Shown piece by piece: positions 23,411 to 34,915 of a stretch of 64,000 nucleotides of DNA. Within the stretch, counting starts at the first letter, position 1. Each line of letters begins with the position of its first letter. Under the pieces are notes generated by a model. That model had not been told where the DNA came from. It saw only the letters and a program-made list of their open reading frames with translations, and did no database searches. The position numbers and the translations under genes were made by a program. Source of the DNA: Stenopsyche tienmushanensis (Eukaryota; Arthropoda; Insecta; Trichoptera; Stenopsychidae); NCBI GenBank assembly GCA_008973525.1, contig WACJ01000081.1, forward strand, positions 310,001 through 374,000, given 5' to 3'.

Positions 23411-25009
23411 ATTCAGTCCAGATTTCAGCGGGATGTCTCGATTTAGTAGCCTTCATCGTGCTGGTAAAGTGTACGATTTCTGTTAGATAAACATTTCAAT
23501 CCATTTAATCCGAGATTCATAAAAACTTTTTTTTGAGAATTTTTTCATAGGAGTTAACATTGGGTATTGATATGAAAATAAGTTAATTAAATAAGAAGTG
23601 ATTTTATATGAAAATGTTTGATCTACATAATTAAAAATATGTTTAAATTATACTATAAATATATTAATGTCAACTGTATATGGTAGTGTATCTGTGGGAA
23701 CACTTGGAAATAAACAGCCTCATAATACAGAACTTGAAGAAAACTGATAGGTTAGATATGTGGGATGAGTCGAACTGTAATGGGTTTGATCAACTTGATG
23801 AAATGACTCAGATTATTTTCAATATCGATTGATTATTGATGATAATGATGATGAATATCAAAGCTTGGAAAATATTTTCAATCATTTCGTTCATCATTTT
23901 TTGTCGCTTTCTTATATAGAGTAGAATAGTGGAGTAGGATTAAATATTGAAGTTATCATCAGCGACATTTTAAAAATTCATATCAAAGTTATAGATCATT
24001 TGGAGCCGGTACGTTGTGCAAGTGCCACAATCTCTTCGAATAGTATATTCGTTCATATTTTTTTGCAAAACTCAATCTGTTCGTCTTGCAAAAAAAAAAC
24101 CATCGGGAATACAATGATGCGAATTGTTCTAGCACGCTGCGGCCGTATTTTATTATTCAAACTGGGGGATGAAATTTTGCTCATCAAGTATACATTCCGG
24201 GATATCCGAAGAGCATCCCTGTCCGTGGAAAAGAAACTCGGGTGCGCATTTGGAAAAACAAATTGGACGCAAGCGAAATCCACGCGAGAAACCAACTCGA
24301 ATCGGGCTTAGTATAAATTTTAAACGAAGCGTTTCGCTGACTCGCCCTGCCGACGGGGGTTAACCTGGAATTACATCCCCTTGGAGCAGGGATATTAAAC
24401 TACGTAATAGGATCACCATAAACCATCATTATAATCTATACGTGTCTATGCATGAGTAAAAATAGAGAAAATATTTTTGATATGAGGACCACTCACCATT
24501 TTTTTATCCATATATAAAGCACACACAATTGCAGATTTATTATCTATTAACATAAACATACATATATAACATTAAAAAATCCGTTGTGGTTATTTATTTA
24601 TGTCTTAATATGTAAATACATAATTATCACCAGTAAAAATGTGTATTTACATTAACGTATTATGATGGAAATCTAAAAACACTATTGTTTATTCATTATA
24701 TAGTTTTGAAAAATTGACGCAATTTCAATATCCATCCAAATACATATTATTTATATTTATTATCCACGTGGTTAGTTTGTATGGAATTTTTAAGTAATAG
24801 AGAATCTATGAGTAAATAACGGAATTATATAAACTTTTATATTAATATCGCAAGTAAATTATAGGCGAACCGTAGATGCAACCGAAAGTGTATTGACAGA
24901 AATAATTATTTATATATCGCGGCGCTTATATGAAAGCCCTGCCCTCGAACAGATAAGAGAGTACAAATTAAATGCACATTCAATTCGCATTCAATATCCA
25001 TCCCGTTAA

Positions 25010-25350
25010 CGCTTTGAATAGTGAGCTAATTTAAAATCTTCATAATCTTAGATGCTATATTTGCTTGTCCGCCACTTATCGTCATACAAATCCACTTATC
25101 TGTCAAGACCATTGCAGCGTGTATGAAGTTTGTATTTGAATAAATACACATTGTTGATAGCACGCAATATTCGATAATATCTTCAATAAAACACAAACAA
25201 TACACTCTAAATCGATTCATTATATCATTATTAGTCGATAAATTTGGGTTAATGATCAATTCAATCGTACGATGTACGCAAGATACACTCTCCGTCTCTG
25301 TCTCACATTCACAATCTCTGATCTGAAAGATGCTCTCAATTGAGGGGTGT
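25010..25350 (+). mobile_element. TTAA MITE family A, copy 2
   Basis: TTAA at 25006-25009 is followed by CGCTTTGAATAGTGAGCTAA and the family interior (CCACTTATCTGTCAAGACC, TTATTAGTCGATAAATTTGG, CGTACGATGTACGCA, CTCTGTCTCACATTCAC). The right end is eroded near GAGGGGTG. The 39 bases before it (24967-25005) are shared with the bases before the copy at 63825, so both lie at the same point of an older repeat. Confidence 0.75.
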
Positions 25351-27839
25351 TTTTTAATTTTTATTGATTTTTTTCAGAAATATTGGTTTCAAATTCGCCA
25401 AGGCTTGTCTCATATTTATTTAGCTAGTATAAAATAAAAATACGTCAATGTGAAAGATCTGCATGGCAATAAAATTTTTAGGTATATAAAGAGTTCTTGC
25501 AAATTTCTTGCACTTAAACCTGAATACATACCTAATTAAGCCAACAAATTTGTTCTGGGTGCATTCTGAGATGTCACTAATGAGTATAATTAAAAGATAT
25601 AGCGACCAGTATTAAAACATATGGTTTGCGGCTATAGACGACAGTGGCCTGTGGGGTCGGTTATGTAACGATACAGTAAATTTGATAATTATCGTGGATT
25701 TGTAGGAGTGGGTGTCAAAATTAGTATCATACCACAGTACGAATTTACGAAAAATATGAAGCACTGTAGAAGTCCTCCATTCTTTGGATGATAAATTCAG
25801 AACTTTTGCCGTGTAAAAGCGCAGATAATTATGCAAATATCGCGAAGGCAATAGTTCATATTATGCCAGTAGAGGCAGCAGAGCTCGCTTTAGATAAAGT
25901 AAGCATTATCAGATATAAAGCTCATGAAAGCAATAAAGAAAATTGCGTTTTTTTTATTCTCCTCCTCATTGTGGGCGTTACTTCCTAAGTGAACTTTTGG
26001 TCGGGAGAAGAATGAAGGAATGAATTCGAGATAAAAGGTTGAGAAAGTCTTCCGAGGGATTTGGTCCCGCGGACCGTGGGATGGGAACACGGAAAGAAAT
26101 CAGATAAGGTTAATAAAGTAGAAGCTGTAACTCGGTACATGGGTAAAGTATGGTGGCTGGAGGCCGCTATCTTATTTGTTTATATAGGGAAATTAGGAGT
26201 TATATTTTAGGTCTTGTTAGGAGGATCGCAGAAGGTGGTAGGAAAGCCGCAAATTATATTTCACGCTTGTATTGTTATTATCATTCACCACTAATGAAAT
26301 GTTTCAACCGAGAGCCAAATTTTACACAAAACATTCTGGGCGAAGTTAAATTAAATTAATACGTGCCCGATTAATAAGGCCTAGATTAGATATGGGCCCT
26401 CAAGGGCGCAAGTTTATTTTAAGTTGAAATCTTCAACTTTAACACTCGGAATAATGGGGGGTCGGCGGACCAACGAGATCCCTCAAGACGGGTTGACTTT
26501 CGAAGGAATTTCAAAGTATCATATTTCAAAGACTCAAGCGACGGTACATACTTGAATATCCATTACCAATTTTATTTGAACGAAAAAATCCCAAGACATG
26601 CTTCAATATTCACAGTGCATCAACAACGATGAATATTTTTAAAAATATTTATTCTGTGTATAACATAATATTTCATAGAGAGCAAGAAGCTAGGCGTTGT
26701 TTTTATTGCGTCATATTTTATACAAGAATTTATTAACACTTTATGGTCCGCTGAGTATAGCGCAAAACTTCACCAGAAGCCTGAGCCAATTACGCTTAGC
26801 ATGCATAAAATAAACATGTCCTTAGTAGAGAGTTAATATACCCTAAAACAGCCTTATCTTACATTTTAAATGGAAAAAGTAGAAATTTATTTAGCATATA
26901 GAAAAATGATTTAATGCTTATAAATATGAATATAAAACAGTTCAATGACGACATAGATTTTACATTAATTAAGTAAGAAATATTAAGAAATATTATTCTT
27001 AGAAGTCTTATTTAAGAGATACGAATCTTAATCCAAATTGTGGAAAAAAATTCAATGTACAAAAATATTTGATTGGTCTAAATTCAGATTAAGCTTGATT
27101 TTCAGCTTGTAAAAATCTAAATGCTAAATAATTAACATATTTGCAAAAATAATTATTAATAGTTGGCTATTCAGATAATCTTATCCTTATTTAACCATAT
27201 GTGGAAGGCAAATAGAAATAATCCCATTTAAATATTTTATCAGTAGAAAAACTCAAATGGCGTTTGCCTACGTATAAAAGCGAATATGTTAGCAGATACT
27301 TATACAATTTTTTAAAAATATTATGATTCAATTTATACATTCAATTTATACATTCAATATAACAAGAAGTAGCACTACACACACTTTTTACTGATTTCAA
27401 AATCCACAAAAAGGCGGATGTGGCTTACTACATCAAGCACGTTCCTATATTATAAAATGCTATTAATCTTCATATCTACATTATAACATATTGTAATAAA
27501 AAACGATCCATATAAATACTCAAGCGACCATATGTCTTCTTTTTCCCATCCTTGAGCATTAAAATAATGTCTTAAAAGTGTTTATATCAACATAAAAAAC
27601 GCTAATTTAATCGTATGATTTTAATACAGGATCATTTTAAATAATGAGCATAGATTTATAATGATATAAAATGTTACCATATGGTCACGCTTATACCTTA
27701 CAACAAGGGTTTGGTATTTTTCTGCTCATAACCATTAGAATTGCATACATTTAATTTGCCTTTATATGGCAAAAAAGTAAGGAAACCAATTTATATTAAT
27801 GAAACATAAAATAGGTTATCCAATATTGGTCTTCAAACA
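25351..27839. other. Unassigned AT-rich sequence
   Basis: No feature supported beyond a small GGTCCCGCGGACC palindrome near 26063. Open frames are short and unrecognised. Confidence 0.5.
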
Positions 27840-28075
27840 AAATCATCATCATCATAGTGCAGTCACAAACAGTCCACTGCAGGACTATGACCTCTTCAAT
27901 ATCCATTCACAGGAAGGGGTTTCATCCAATTCTTCTGTATCATACATTCACCTCCTCGTTTGCTCGATAGTGAAAAACTACTTAAACGACCTTGTTGATT
28001 TTACTGGAAAGGGCTTTCTGGAGTAAAAAGAGTCCAGTTCTTCCTTTCCTCATAAGGGAGCTGTCGAGCTAGGGT
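27840..28075 (+). repeat. Interspersed repeat with (ATC)n head and GTCCACTGC motif
   Basis: AATCATCATCATCATAGTGC is followed by CAGTCCACTGCAGGAC and TATGACCTCTTCAATATCC, resembling an abundant insect interspersed repeat with a (TCA)n run followed by CAGTCCACTGCTGGAC and GGCCTCTCC. I recall it from insect genomes, where it accompanies non-LTR retrotransposon sequence, but I cannot name the family from here. The 75-codon open frame across it is not a gene. Confidence 0.4.
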
Positions 28076-29339
28076 GAAGTCCTACGTGACGCAAAAATGT
28101 ATCTTGAAAGATCAACATATAAGAAAGCTTGATCCAATCCAATTGCCTCTAATTATCCGGTTATTTGCTCCATGTATTCAGCTTAGTATAAAAGTAATAA
28201 TGTCGAAGTATTCATGTCATATAGATGTGTTAATAAATTTTCTCTGAATGAATGTCTATCCTCCGAATGGTGAAGGATCGATGATAACAGCCCTATGATG
28301 TGATATTACGACATTTTGCGTATTAATAAAAGTCAATGTGATGAAAACACGTTGAGGATAATTAAACCAGAGAATTTAGGAGTACGTAAATTAATATAAA
28401 TAAATCCTACGCGATATTAAATCTTACGTTATGGATCCATAAATGTCTCCTGCAAAATCTCGTGTGCAACCTTCACATAGGGTGTGGGCGGGCATGAGAT
28501 TGAATTTTTGACGTATTCCACATGAGTTTTCTTAGATGGAAAGTTTTACGATAATGTCTAGAAAGTTAGAACTGGAGTAAACCTTGGGTTATGGTGGTGA
28601 AACGAGCAAATCTTGGTGAGGATGCAACTTAAAATCGAATTTTCCGACGATAAAGAACGGCAGTCTACATGCATCTCGCGAAGGCTTTAAATCGAAATGA
28701 TGCGTAATAAATTATCTCATTTCCCATATAAATACTTCCCAGCATCCGGAGACAAATCTTTCGTTGTTATTTGCTTCAATTGCAGCAGGATGGGCCGACG
28801 CATCGCATGTATATTTTATGATGTATTTTGAGATTTTAAAAAATGCATATTCATTTATATATCATCAGGATATTAAGTTCTAAGAACGTCTGAGAGCATC
28901 CGCTCGAAACCATCTACATATGGATATCATTAAATTCTTCATCATAAAAGCTTAATTAATTAAGACTGCTCGCGTTCTAGGTTAACACGTTCTGGACTGT
29001 TGTGTGTAGCCTGAGTTTCGAGCAATTTTCGAAGAATTTGCAAAATAACACTTCCTCTTTGTGGTTTTAAACAAACAATGGTTTTCAACTTATGGTGCGT
29101 GTAGCAGCGTGATAAAATACAAAAAAGTGATCCTGATATTATAAAAATAGAAATTCGAGAGAAAAATTTCGGAAAAATCAGAGATAAAAATAAGCACAAG
29201 AAGAATTTGAAGAATTTGACACACGTGTCATAAAAGATGAAAATCATAAATCGCACGTGTCAAAATCATTGAATTGTGTAGGGGAAAAAATATAATTCCA
29301 ATAATTTAGCAAAATTTATATTATTTTTAGATTATAATA

Positions 29340-30256
29340 GGGTGTCCCATAAGTTTCTTTCGTTTTCATATTAAGAAAAAAATAGACAAAAATTTGTATT
29401 ACATCAAAATTTATTGAATAGTATATGATCCATTTTATTCTATTACCTTTCTCCATCTCTCTGGAAGCCTCATAATGCCTTCTTACCAACATTTCACACC
29501 AAATTCCAGCCAAATTGACCAAGGTACATTTTTATATCATTTTTTGAATTAAAATTTTTACCTCGTAAAGATTTTTTCAATGAAAGAAATAGATAATAAT
29601 CTGAAGGGGCAATGTCCGGAGAGTATGGAGGATGAGGTAATACGTCCCAGTCAAATGATAATATCTTATTTATGACGAGCAAAGACACATGAGGCCTGGC
29701 ATTATCGTGATGAAAAACAGCGCCTCATCTGTTCGCTTATTCTGGCCGTTTTCTGGCAATTACATCCTTTAGAATGTCTAGTTGGAAACAATATTTTGTT
29801 GAATTGATCGTTTCACCTTGCTGAAGTAGCTCATAATAAACTATCCCCTTCCAGTCCCACCAAATGCATAACCAAAGTATTTTTGAATGTAGACCAGGTT
29901 TAGATACAGTTAAAGCTTCTGTACCCTTGGTCCAAGACCGTTTACCTTGGATATTCACATAGAGTATTCAACTTTCATCTCCAGTGATAAGTCTCTTCAA
30001 AAAAGGTTGGCTTTTATGTCGTTGGAGAAAAAGATCGCATGTTGAAATACGCTAAAGTTTATTTAAGTCAGTCAGTTCATGAGGAAGCCACATGTCTGAA
30101 CGATTGATGTTGCCCAATTTGTCAGATGATTATGGACGGATGTTCGTGGAATTTCTAACTTGTTCGCTATTTCGCGAACAGTATATCGCGGGTTTTCTTC
30201 AACCATGGCTATGATTAGATCTGTGTTCATTTGCGAAAGAGACTTATGGGACAACC
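29340..30256 (-). mobile_element. Mariner element with its 5' part deleted
   Basis: The inverted ends read GGGTGTCCCATAAGTTTCTT (29340) and, on the minus strand, GGTTGTCCCATAAGTCTCTT (from 30256), each bordered by TA. The element is 917 bases, about 370 shorter than a full mariner. The transposase reads on the minus strand in three pieces. The end sequences differ from those of the 20 kb mariner, so this is another lineage. The inverted end joins directly to codon Met of the MNTDLIIAMVEENPRYT segment, so the first 60 or so codons and the 5' leader were removed in a single internal deletion. Confidence 0.85.
29494..30231 (-). pseudogene. Mariner transposase relic of the 29-30 kb element
   Basis: From the 5' side: a helix-turn-helix part (30231 downward, YTVREIANKLEIPRTSVHNH), the first aspartate in ITGDES (near 29975, followed by a stop where Trp is expected), LWLCIWWDWKGIVYYELL, a TGA in the NRKG position, the second aspartate in VFHHDNARPHV (about 29710), and the third in PYSPDIAPSDYYLF, spaced D34D. 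The helix-turn-helix part and the first aspartate box are out of frame with each other. All three catalytic aspartates survive, but at least two stops and one frameshift, plus the missing N-terminus, make it non-functional. Confidence 0.8.
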
Positions 30257-30907
30257 TAATATTATATTATGCGGGTCAAAATCTCAAGCTTACAAAACTG
30301 TAAACCGCGTTTTCCTTAGAACGGACCGTAAAAAACGCTACGTGAAACACGCATTTTCAAGTGAGCGGATCAGAACGATTTAAAGTTTAACGCCAAAATG
30401 AATCCGCGTTGTGATTTGATTATATTCGAATATTAAAATTAACTCTTTGACAGCTGCTGGAAAAAATAATTGGTTCGTAATTTCGCATTTTGCGGCGGGG
30501 TCGTTATGAATTTTTGCACCAAGGCGCAATATTTGCGTTCGCTCCGCATCAATAAATTTCATTTGCGAAATAATGTATTCAGCAAACACTCAAAATAACG
30601 TTCCATAAAAAGGCAGGTGTAAATTATATATTTAAAAATACATCGGCAAACGTTTGTTCGATCGTATTGTATGAATATTGTTGGACACAAAAGAGTAATT
30701 TTAATTTATTAACGGTCAATGAGGACGATTGATCCGATTTAACACAAAAGCAAAAAGGTTCTACTTAAATGCAATTGTTGTGAAAATTGAAACAATTGGC
30801 AATCAAATGCGAAAGAAGAGATTTGTACAAATTCTAATATAATATACTGGATTGCATGAAAATCAAATTAAAAAGCATTAGTGAGATCCTGACCAAGTGT
30901 TGATATA

Positions 30908-30990
30908 ATACATGGGCTCTTAAACTGGGGTTCGCGAAATTATAAATGGACATTTATCTATGCTTGAACAAGATATTCTCGTGGAATAAT
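30908..30990 (+). mobile_element. End fragment of the same hAT family
   Basis: It reads GGGCTCTTAAACTGGGGTTC, then ACATTTATCTATGCTTGAAC and ATATTCTCGTGGAAT, matching the left end and adjoining interior of the element at 910-1030. No matching right end was found nearby, so it is a truncated copy. Confidence 0.65.
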
Positions 30991-31139
30991 CACGCGATAC
31001 GTCTTTGAAACTATAATACAACAAAATTGAACTCACAAACTTTTGGTTGCTTCGCAAATCTGATTAACCAGCATTTGCAAATAAAGCAATCCAATATTTG
31101 ATTTCGTTCTGCACAACATATTTATGTCAAAAAAATTCA

Positions 31140-31290
31140 GTAACTCATACAGAGCATTCTTACGCGTTGAGCTTGGAGATAGACAGAGACGAAGAGAGTA
31201 TGTTGCGTACATCGTACGATTGTAAAGATCATCAACCCAAATTTATCGACTAATAATGATATAATGAATCGATTTAAAGTGTATTGTTTA
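31140..31290 (-). mobile_element. TTAA MITE family A, partial copy (right half, reversed)
   Basis: In reverse orientation it contains GCATTCTTACGCGTTGAGCT, the GACAGAGACGAAGAGAG block, TTGCGTACATCGTACGATTG and CCCAAATTTATCGACTAATA, all features of the right half of family A. It stops at about 31290, where unrelated sequence begins. Confidence 0.7.
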
Positions 31291-31420
31291 TGTTAATTTG
31301 TAGAATTTTTTTTGCGAAATGTCTTGATACATAACTGAATGCATTGTCGAGGCAATTCATGTTCAGGCTGGTCAGGTTTAACGACTTAGTTCCTACTGTC
31401 CACTAGTTGTCTTTCGTGTT

Positions 31421-32115
31421 AGGCAGTATTGGTATGGGTTTTGTCCGGTTTTGAAACCCCGGTTTTTAGGCAAAAATTTTAAAAAGTTTTTTATCCCGAA
31501 AATCCGGTTTTGAATATAAAAAAAATATTTTTATTATCTAAGAATGTTGGATGAATATTTGTGAATCATTCCCATGACAGCACGTGCTCGTGCACTTGTT
31601 CTTCTTCTAAACATTCTTCTCGGAAGATAATTTTGAACCTTTAAAATATGTTGAGATCGGAGACAGACAGACACGAAGAGTGTCTTGCGCGTTGAGTTTG
31701 AAAAGAAACTAAAATTGATTTCAATTGTATTTTTTATGTATATGTAAAGAAATTACCGAATATGGTGTAACTATCGACAGTGTTTATTTATTTATATACA
31801 AGCTTCATACACGCTGCGACGGTCCTGACAGATAAGTGGATTTGTACGGATGATAAGTGGCGGACATAAAAATATAGCATCTATAGGATATATCCTTGTT
31901 AATCCTAATCTCAAGGCAGAAATAAATTTTGAAGAGTGTGTAGAAATATTTAAAAATCTCTGTAATGCTTTTAATATTGAATATAATTCGAATAATTTTA
32001 ATATATCTGTTATTTTAATTTTATACTTCTTAAAGCCGAAAATCGGTGGAAATCGGTTTCGTTCGAAAAACAAAAACCGAAAACCGGTTTTGAAGAATAT
32101 CGGTTTTTGTCTTAA
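31421..32115. repeat. CCGGTTTT-rich inverted repeat region, possible hAT-like element
   Basis: It begins CAGTATTGGTATGGGTTTTG (31421), then GTCCGGTTTTGAAACCCCGG (31440-31459), and ends with CCGAAAACCGGTTTTG (about 32077-32092) and related inverted motifs. The two ends are related as inverted repeats of CCGGTTTT and CGGTTTTT. A CAGTATTGG-type start recalls hAT ends, but no clean right end or 8-base duplication was found. A family A MITE fragment (31645-31890) sits inside. Confidence 0.4.
31645..31890 (-). mobile_element. TTAA MITE family A, rearranged partial copy (reversed)
   Basis: It carries GGAGACAGACAGACACGAAG and TTGCGCGTTGAGTTTG, then after a gap CAGTGTTTATTTATTTATAT, CAAGCTTCATACACGCTGCG, and GGATTTGTACGGATGATAAG with GTGGCGGAC. 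The central part of family A is missing, and the left terminus is lost near 31885, where a different repeat takes over. Confidence 0.65.
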
Positions 32116-32759
32116 TATCTAAGAAAGAAAATTGAAGAATTCAGTTGCCGATATTTTAAATTTGTAGGTATGAATGACTGAATTAAAGATGCTCTTACCT
32201 CAAATATCGATGAGAATCATACAACTTTCCAATAAGAACTGTTAAAAATTAGATATGACGAAGAAAAGAAATAGTCGATCGGATATAATTTGGATTTGAA
32301 TCCAATTTTGATAACAAGGTATTTAATAAAGTTTAGAACTGTTAAAAACGAACTAAATTTGCAATATAGATTTTTTAAATTAAAAATGAGAATAATTTTG
32401 CTACTCATAGGTCCTCTCCTCCCTAATATTCCTATATGAATAATCTTACTCTAACCTAACCACACATAAGCTTCCTCGTAAAAAATCCTTACCCTATAAA
32501 AATCTCCTGTGGGAATCGCTTACATTCTGTAATAGACATGGGAATTTAAGAAATCACGTCCTAGTACGATTATCGCAACCAACATAAATAATGATCCTTG
32601 TTTAAATATTTTTGATTTATAATTCACATTTCATCAACTGTATCAGATATATAGCTAAACGCATCACCGACGACGCTCTAATTCTGCCCCAATTGTCACC
32701 ACTTAAATCATCGTTTAAAAATAATTTTGATGATAATGATGATGATTTTAAAATGCTAT

Positions 32760-32830
32760 TCATAATTTGGATTTGAACCTAAATCTATACAATAATAGTT
32801 CAGGAACTAACCGACTATATTAATACATGA
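32760..32830 (-). repeat. B-box-containing SINE-like relic
   Basis: On the minus strand GTCGGTTAGTTCCTGAAC is followed by GATTTAGGTTCAAATCC and AAATTATGAATAGCATTTT. A related segment on the minus strand of about 12985-13050 has GATTTGAGTTCAAATCCAAT and TTATGGAACACATTTTT. The two appear to be copies of one tRNA-derived family. Confidence 0.35.
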
Positions 32831-33316
32831 TGATCTCTAACTACACATGTCTAAATATCATAGAAGAACGTGCAAAAATTGGTCTTAAATTAGGATTAAA
32901 TGCCATGAATGGAATCTAGATTGTACTTTAATAAGACGCTATATAAAAACAAGTAATATTAAGAGAATGAATAGTTTTATAGGAAATATAATTCATGTAT
33001 ACGGGAAAGCATAATCAATGCGGGATGTTTAATATGGGGTATAGCAAACCCTTTCATCTTCAAAGGCTGATATTCAAATTTATAGTCAATGCTTAAGGAA
33101 TATTATCATGTGTTAAAATATTTGATTAAAAATCCAGATGATCCGTATACATCGCCCAAGGATTCTCAAATAACAAAACGAACATATTCCTGTCTTTGAA
33201 CAGGATTCGGAGAAGCATCGTGGTGGTGATTATTGCCGACAATCCCACCGAACATGTGCACTTTGATATACGCATACAAAAACATTCCGTGCGTTAAAAA
33301 GGGCCCTACGCACTCC

Positions 33317-33394
33317 GGATGCATTGAATGACAGATGCATCCAGCTGAATGCATTGACCATGCTATGCACATGCGTGCGCCTGCATAGCATTCA
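33317..33394. repeat. Cluster of TGCAT/ATGCA motifs with a hairpin
   Basis: GGATGCAT (33317-33324) pairs with ATGCATCC (33335-33342). ATGCAT, TGCATT, TATGCA and TGCATA recur to 33394. This cluster lies about 700 bases inside the presumed first intron, next to the signal-peptide exon, where enhancer elements would not be surprising. Confidence 0.4.
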
Positions 33395-34054
33395 AACTGC
33401 GGTATTCAGATCCGTTTCGTTTGAATTTTAAAATCTTACAACCGAAAATCTTGTGATTGTTGTACATCGGATGGAATCGACGAAGAAAAATATTCAAATT
33501 TGGACTCGCCGTACAAATTTGTGATAGTGGCTCGAAATGTGTCTTTTATCTAATGTTATATAGATGAGACTATTATCTAATGTTGTTTAAACACACATGC
33601 ATAAACTCGGTTTTATGATGATATTGTTTATGGAATTTGTATATATATTTGGGTGGGATAAGATGCTATTTGTCGGTAAATTCGTATGAAGTTATGCCTA
33701 AATGGCATTTGGCGTATTGCTGTGACACAATTTCGACCTCATTAAATGCTTTTGTTAAGACAACAATGATGGAGTCATTGCCCTTAGGGTTTTAGGGACC
33801 GAATTCAATTGACAAAGCGATGTGTTTAGGCCACGACGTCTTGCCCCATTTATATACCAATCAATTTTTCGTCATAAAATACGACGTTGTTCAATCAAAT
33901 GGATCAAAATATGCAATTATTAGGGGTTAAGATCGCCAAATTAAAATAACAAGCAAATTATTTATGGTATATAAACGATATCAATCGATATTATTTGTAG
34001 GTTTCGCTTATGAATATGAAGTTGATCGAGATGTATTGTATGGGAATCTCTTAC

Positions 34055-34151
34055 CTTTATATGATATCTTCGGACTGACTTCGTGCAACGCCAAGATCTC
34101 TCCCAGCAGGTTCATCATCAGGGTGAAAATCAAACACTTGAAGGTCGCCAT
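34055..34151 (-). CDS. First coding exon of a secreted or membrane protein (possibly Lachesin-like)
   Basis: Read on the minus strand, an ATG at 34151 opens 32 codons plus one base (phase 1) and runs into a GTAAGA splice donor at 34054. The peptide starts MATFK, followed by a hydrophobic core (CLIFTLMMNLLGEILA) that is a good signal peptide with likely cleavage after ILA, then a short mature start ending SPKISYK. Lachesin-type immunoglobulin adhesion proteins of insects have a signal peptide followed by a TPTISYI-like stretch before the first Ig domain, which is why that family is suggested. This is inference from about seven residues. No second exon with Ig features was recognised at lower coordinates, so intron 1 would exceed 34 kb, which is plausible for neuronal adhesion genes. 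A GC-rich block lies just upstream. The exon call is moderately sure; the family name is weak. The plus-strand open frame across the same bases looks like a shadow. Confidence 0.5.
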
Positions 34152-34330
34152 GATGATCGCTGATTTTAGCGTTATCGTTATCAATAATTATATTGCACAC
34201 AATTTCAAAAATTTTGACACTTCACAATTTGAAAAACGGCATCTAAGGCTCTCGCGCTCCAACATACTCGACGCACATTGATACAAAATAACGCACTCAA
34301 TTAAGAACTGAATTAGAAATATTTTTACGA
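34152..34330 (-). promoter_or_regulatory. Putative 5' leader and start-site region of the 34 kb gene
   Basis: Minus-strand sequence upstream of the ATG at 34151. It contains a match to the arthropod initiator TCAGTT with the A at 34309, which would give a 5' leader of about 158 bases. I see no convincing downstream promoter element at the expected spacing and no TATA box. The leader would carry a short upstream reading frame (ATG at 34278, 12 codons including the stop, ending at 34243). The start site is inferred from motif and position only. Confidence 0.25.
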
Positions 34331-34594
34331 CCGGCTGTGATTATTTTTATGTCAAGTTTATAAATCATAAATTGTTAGAGAACATTTTGTCAACTCTGAC
34401 CGACGATGAGTACTCGCGGTGCGGAGATTCCTCGCAGAATCGAAATTGCAATTATTCGTCGAATGATCACTACATTATTTAGTCGTGTTTATTTATGAGT
34501 TGTTTGGTTATTTACGGTCTTTTAGGGTGGTGCAAGGATCATCTTGCGGTCCTCTGCGCGGTTAGTAGTTCACAATATCGGGTCGAATTGTCGA

Positions 34595-34915
34595 TATACA
34601 CTCGATATGGGGCGCCGGGGGCACACGATTCACAAATAATGAGTCAGAAGGCTTTCGGGGGGGGGTTGCTCCGAAATGCGGAGATTTGCGCTATGCGGGT
34701 GAAAGACATGCGCGTGCGCGCTTCAAAGGGGTGGCCGCCGTGCTTCCCGACCGGCCGGCTGGCTTAGACTGGGCTGGTGGCACACGCGTGGGTCGCTGCC
34801 GGGAGGGGGCCGCGGCGGGGCAGGAGCAGGGAGTCGACAAGGGGTGCCGATCAAGGGTAGTTCTCCCCACCCACGGCCATTGCACTCCTGCGGGATCCCC
34901 TGCACCTACACGCAC
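34595..34915. promoter_or_regulatory. GC- and CpG-rich block upstream of the putative first exon
   Basis: About 320 bases are strikingly GC-rich and CpG-rich inside otherwise AT-rich DNA, with runs such as GGGGGGGG near 34660 and clusters of CCGGCC and GCGGCG around 34740-34820. It lies 450-760 bases upstream of the signal-peptide exon. Open frames in several phases on both strands are expected from the low density of stop codons in GC-rich DNA and are not treated as genes. The likely role is promoter or 5' non-coding region of the minus-strand gene; a recent insertion of foreign GC-rich DNA is the alternative. Confidence 0.4.

Noticed and set aside
27799..28026. A 75-codon protein with a His run.
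   Set aside because: The His run is the (ATC)n of a common interspersed repeat.
33964..34281. A 105-codon plus-strand frame over the signal-peptide exon.
   Set aside because: It is antisense to a better-supported exon with a signal peptide and donor site; no domain is recognisable.
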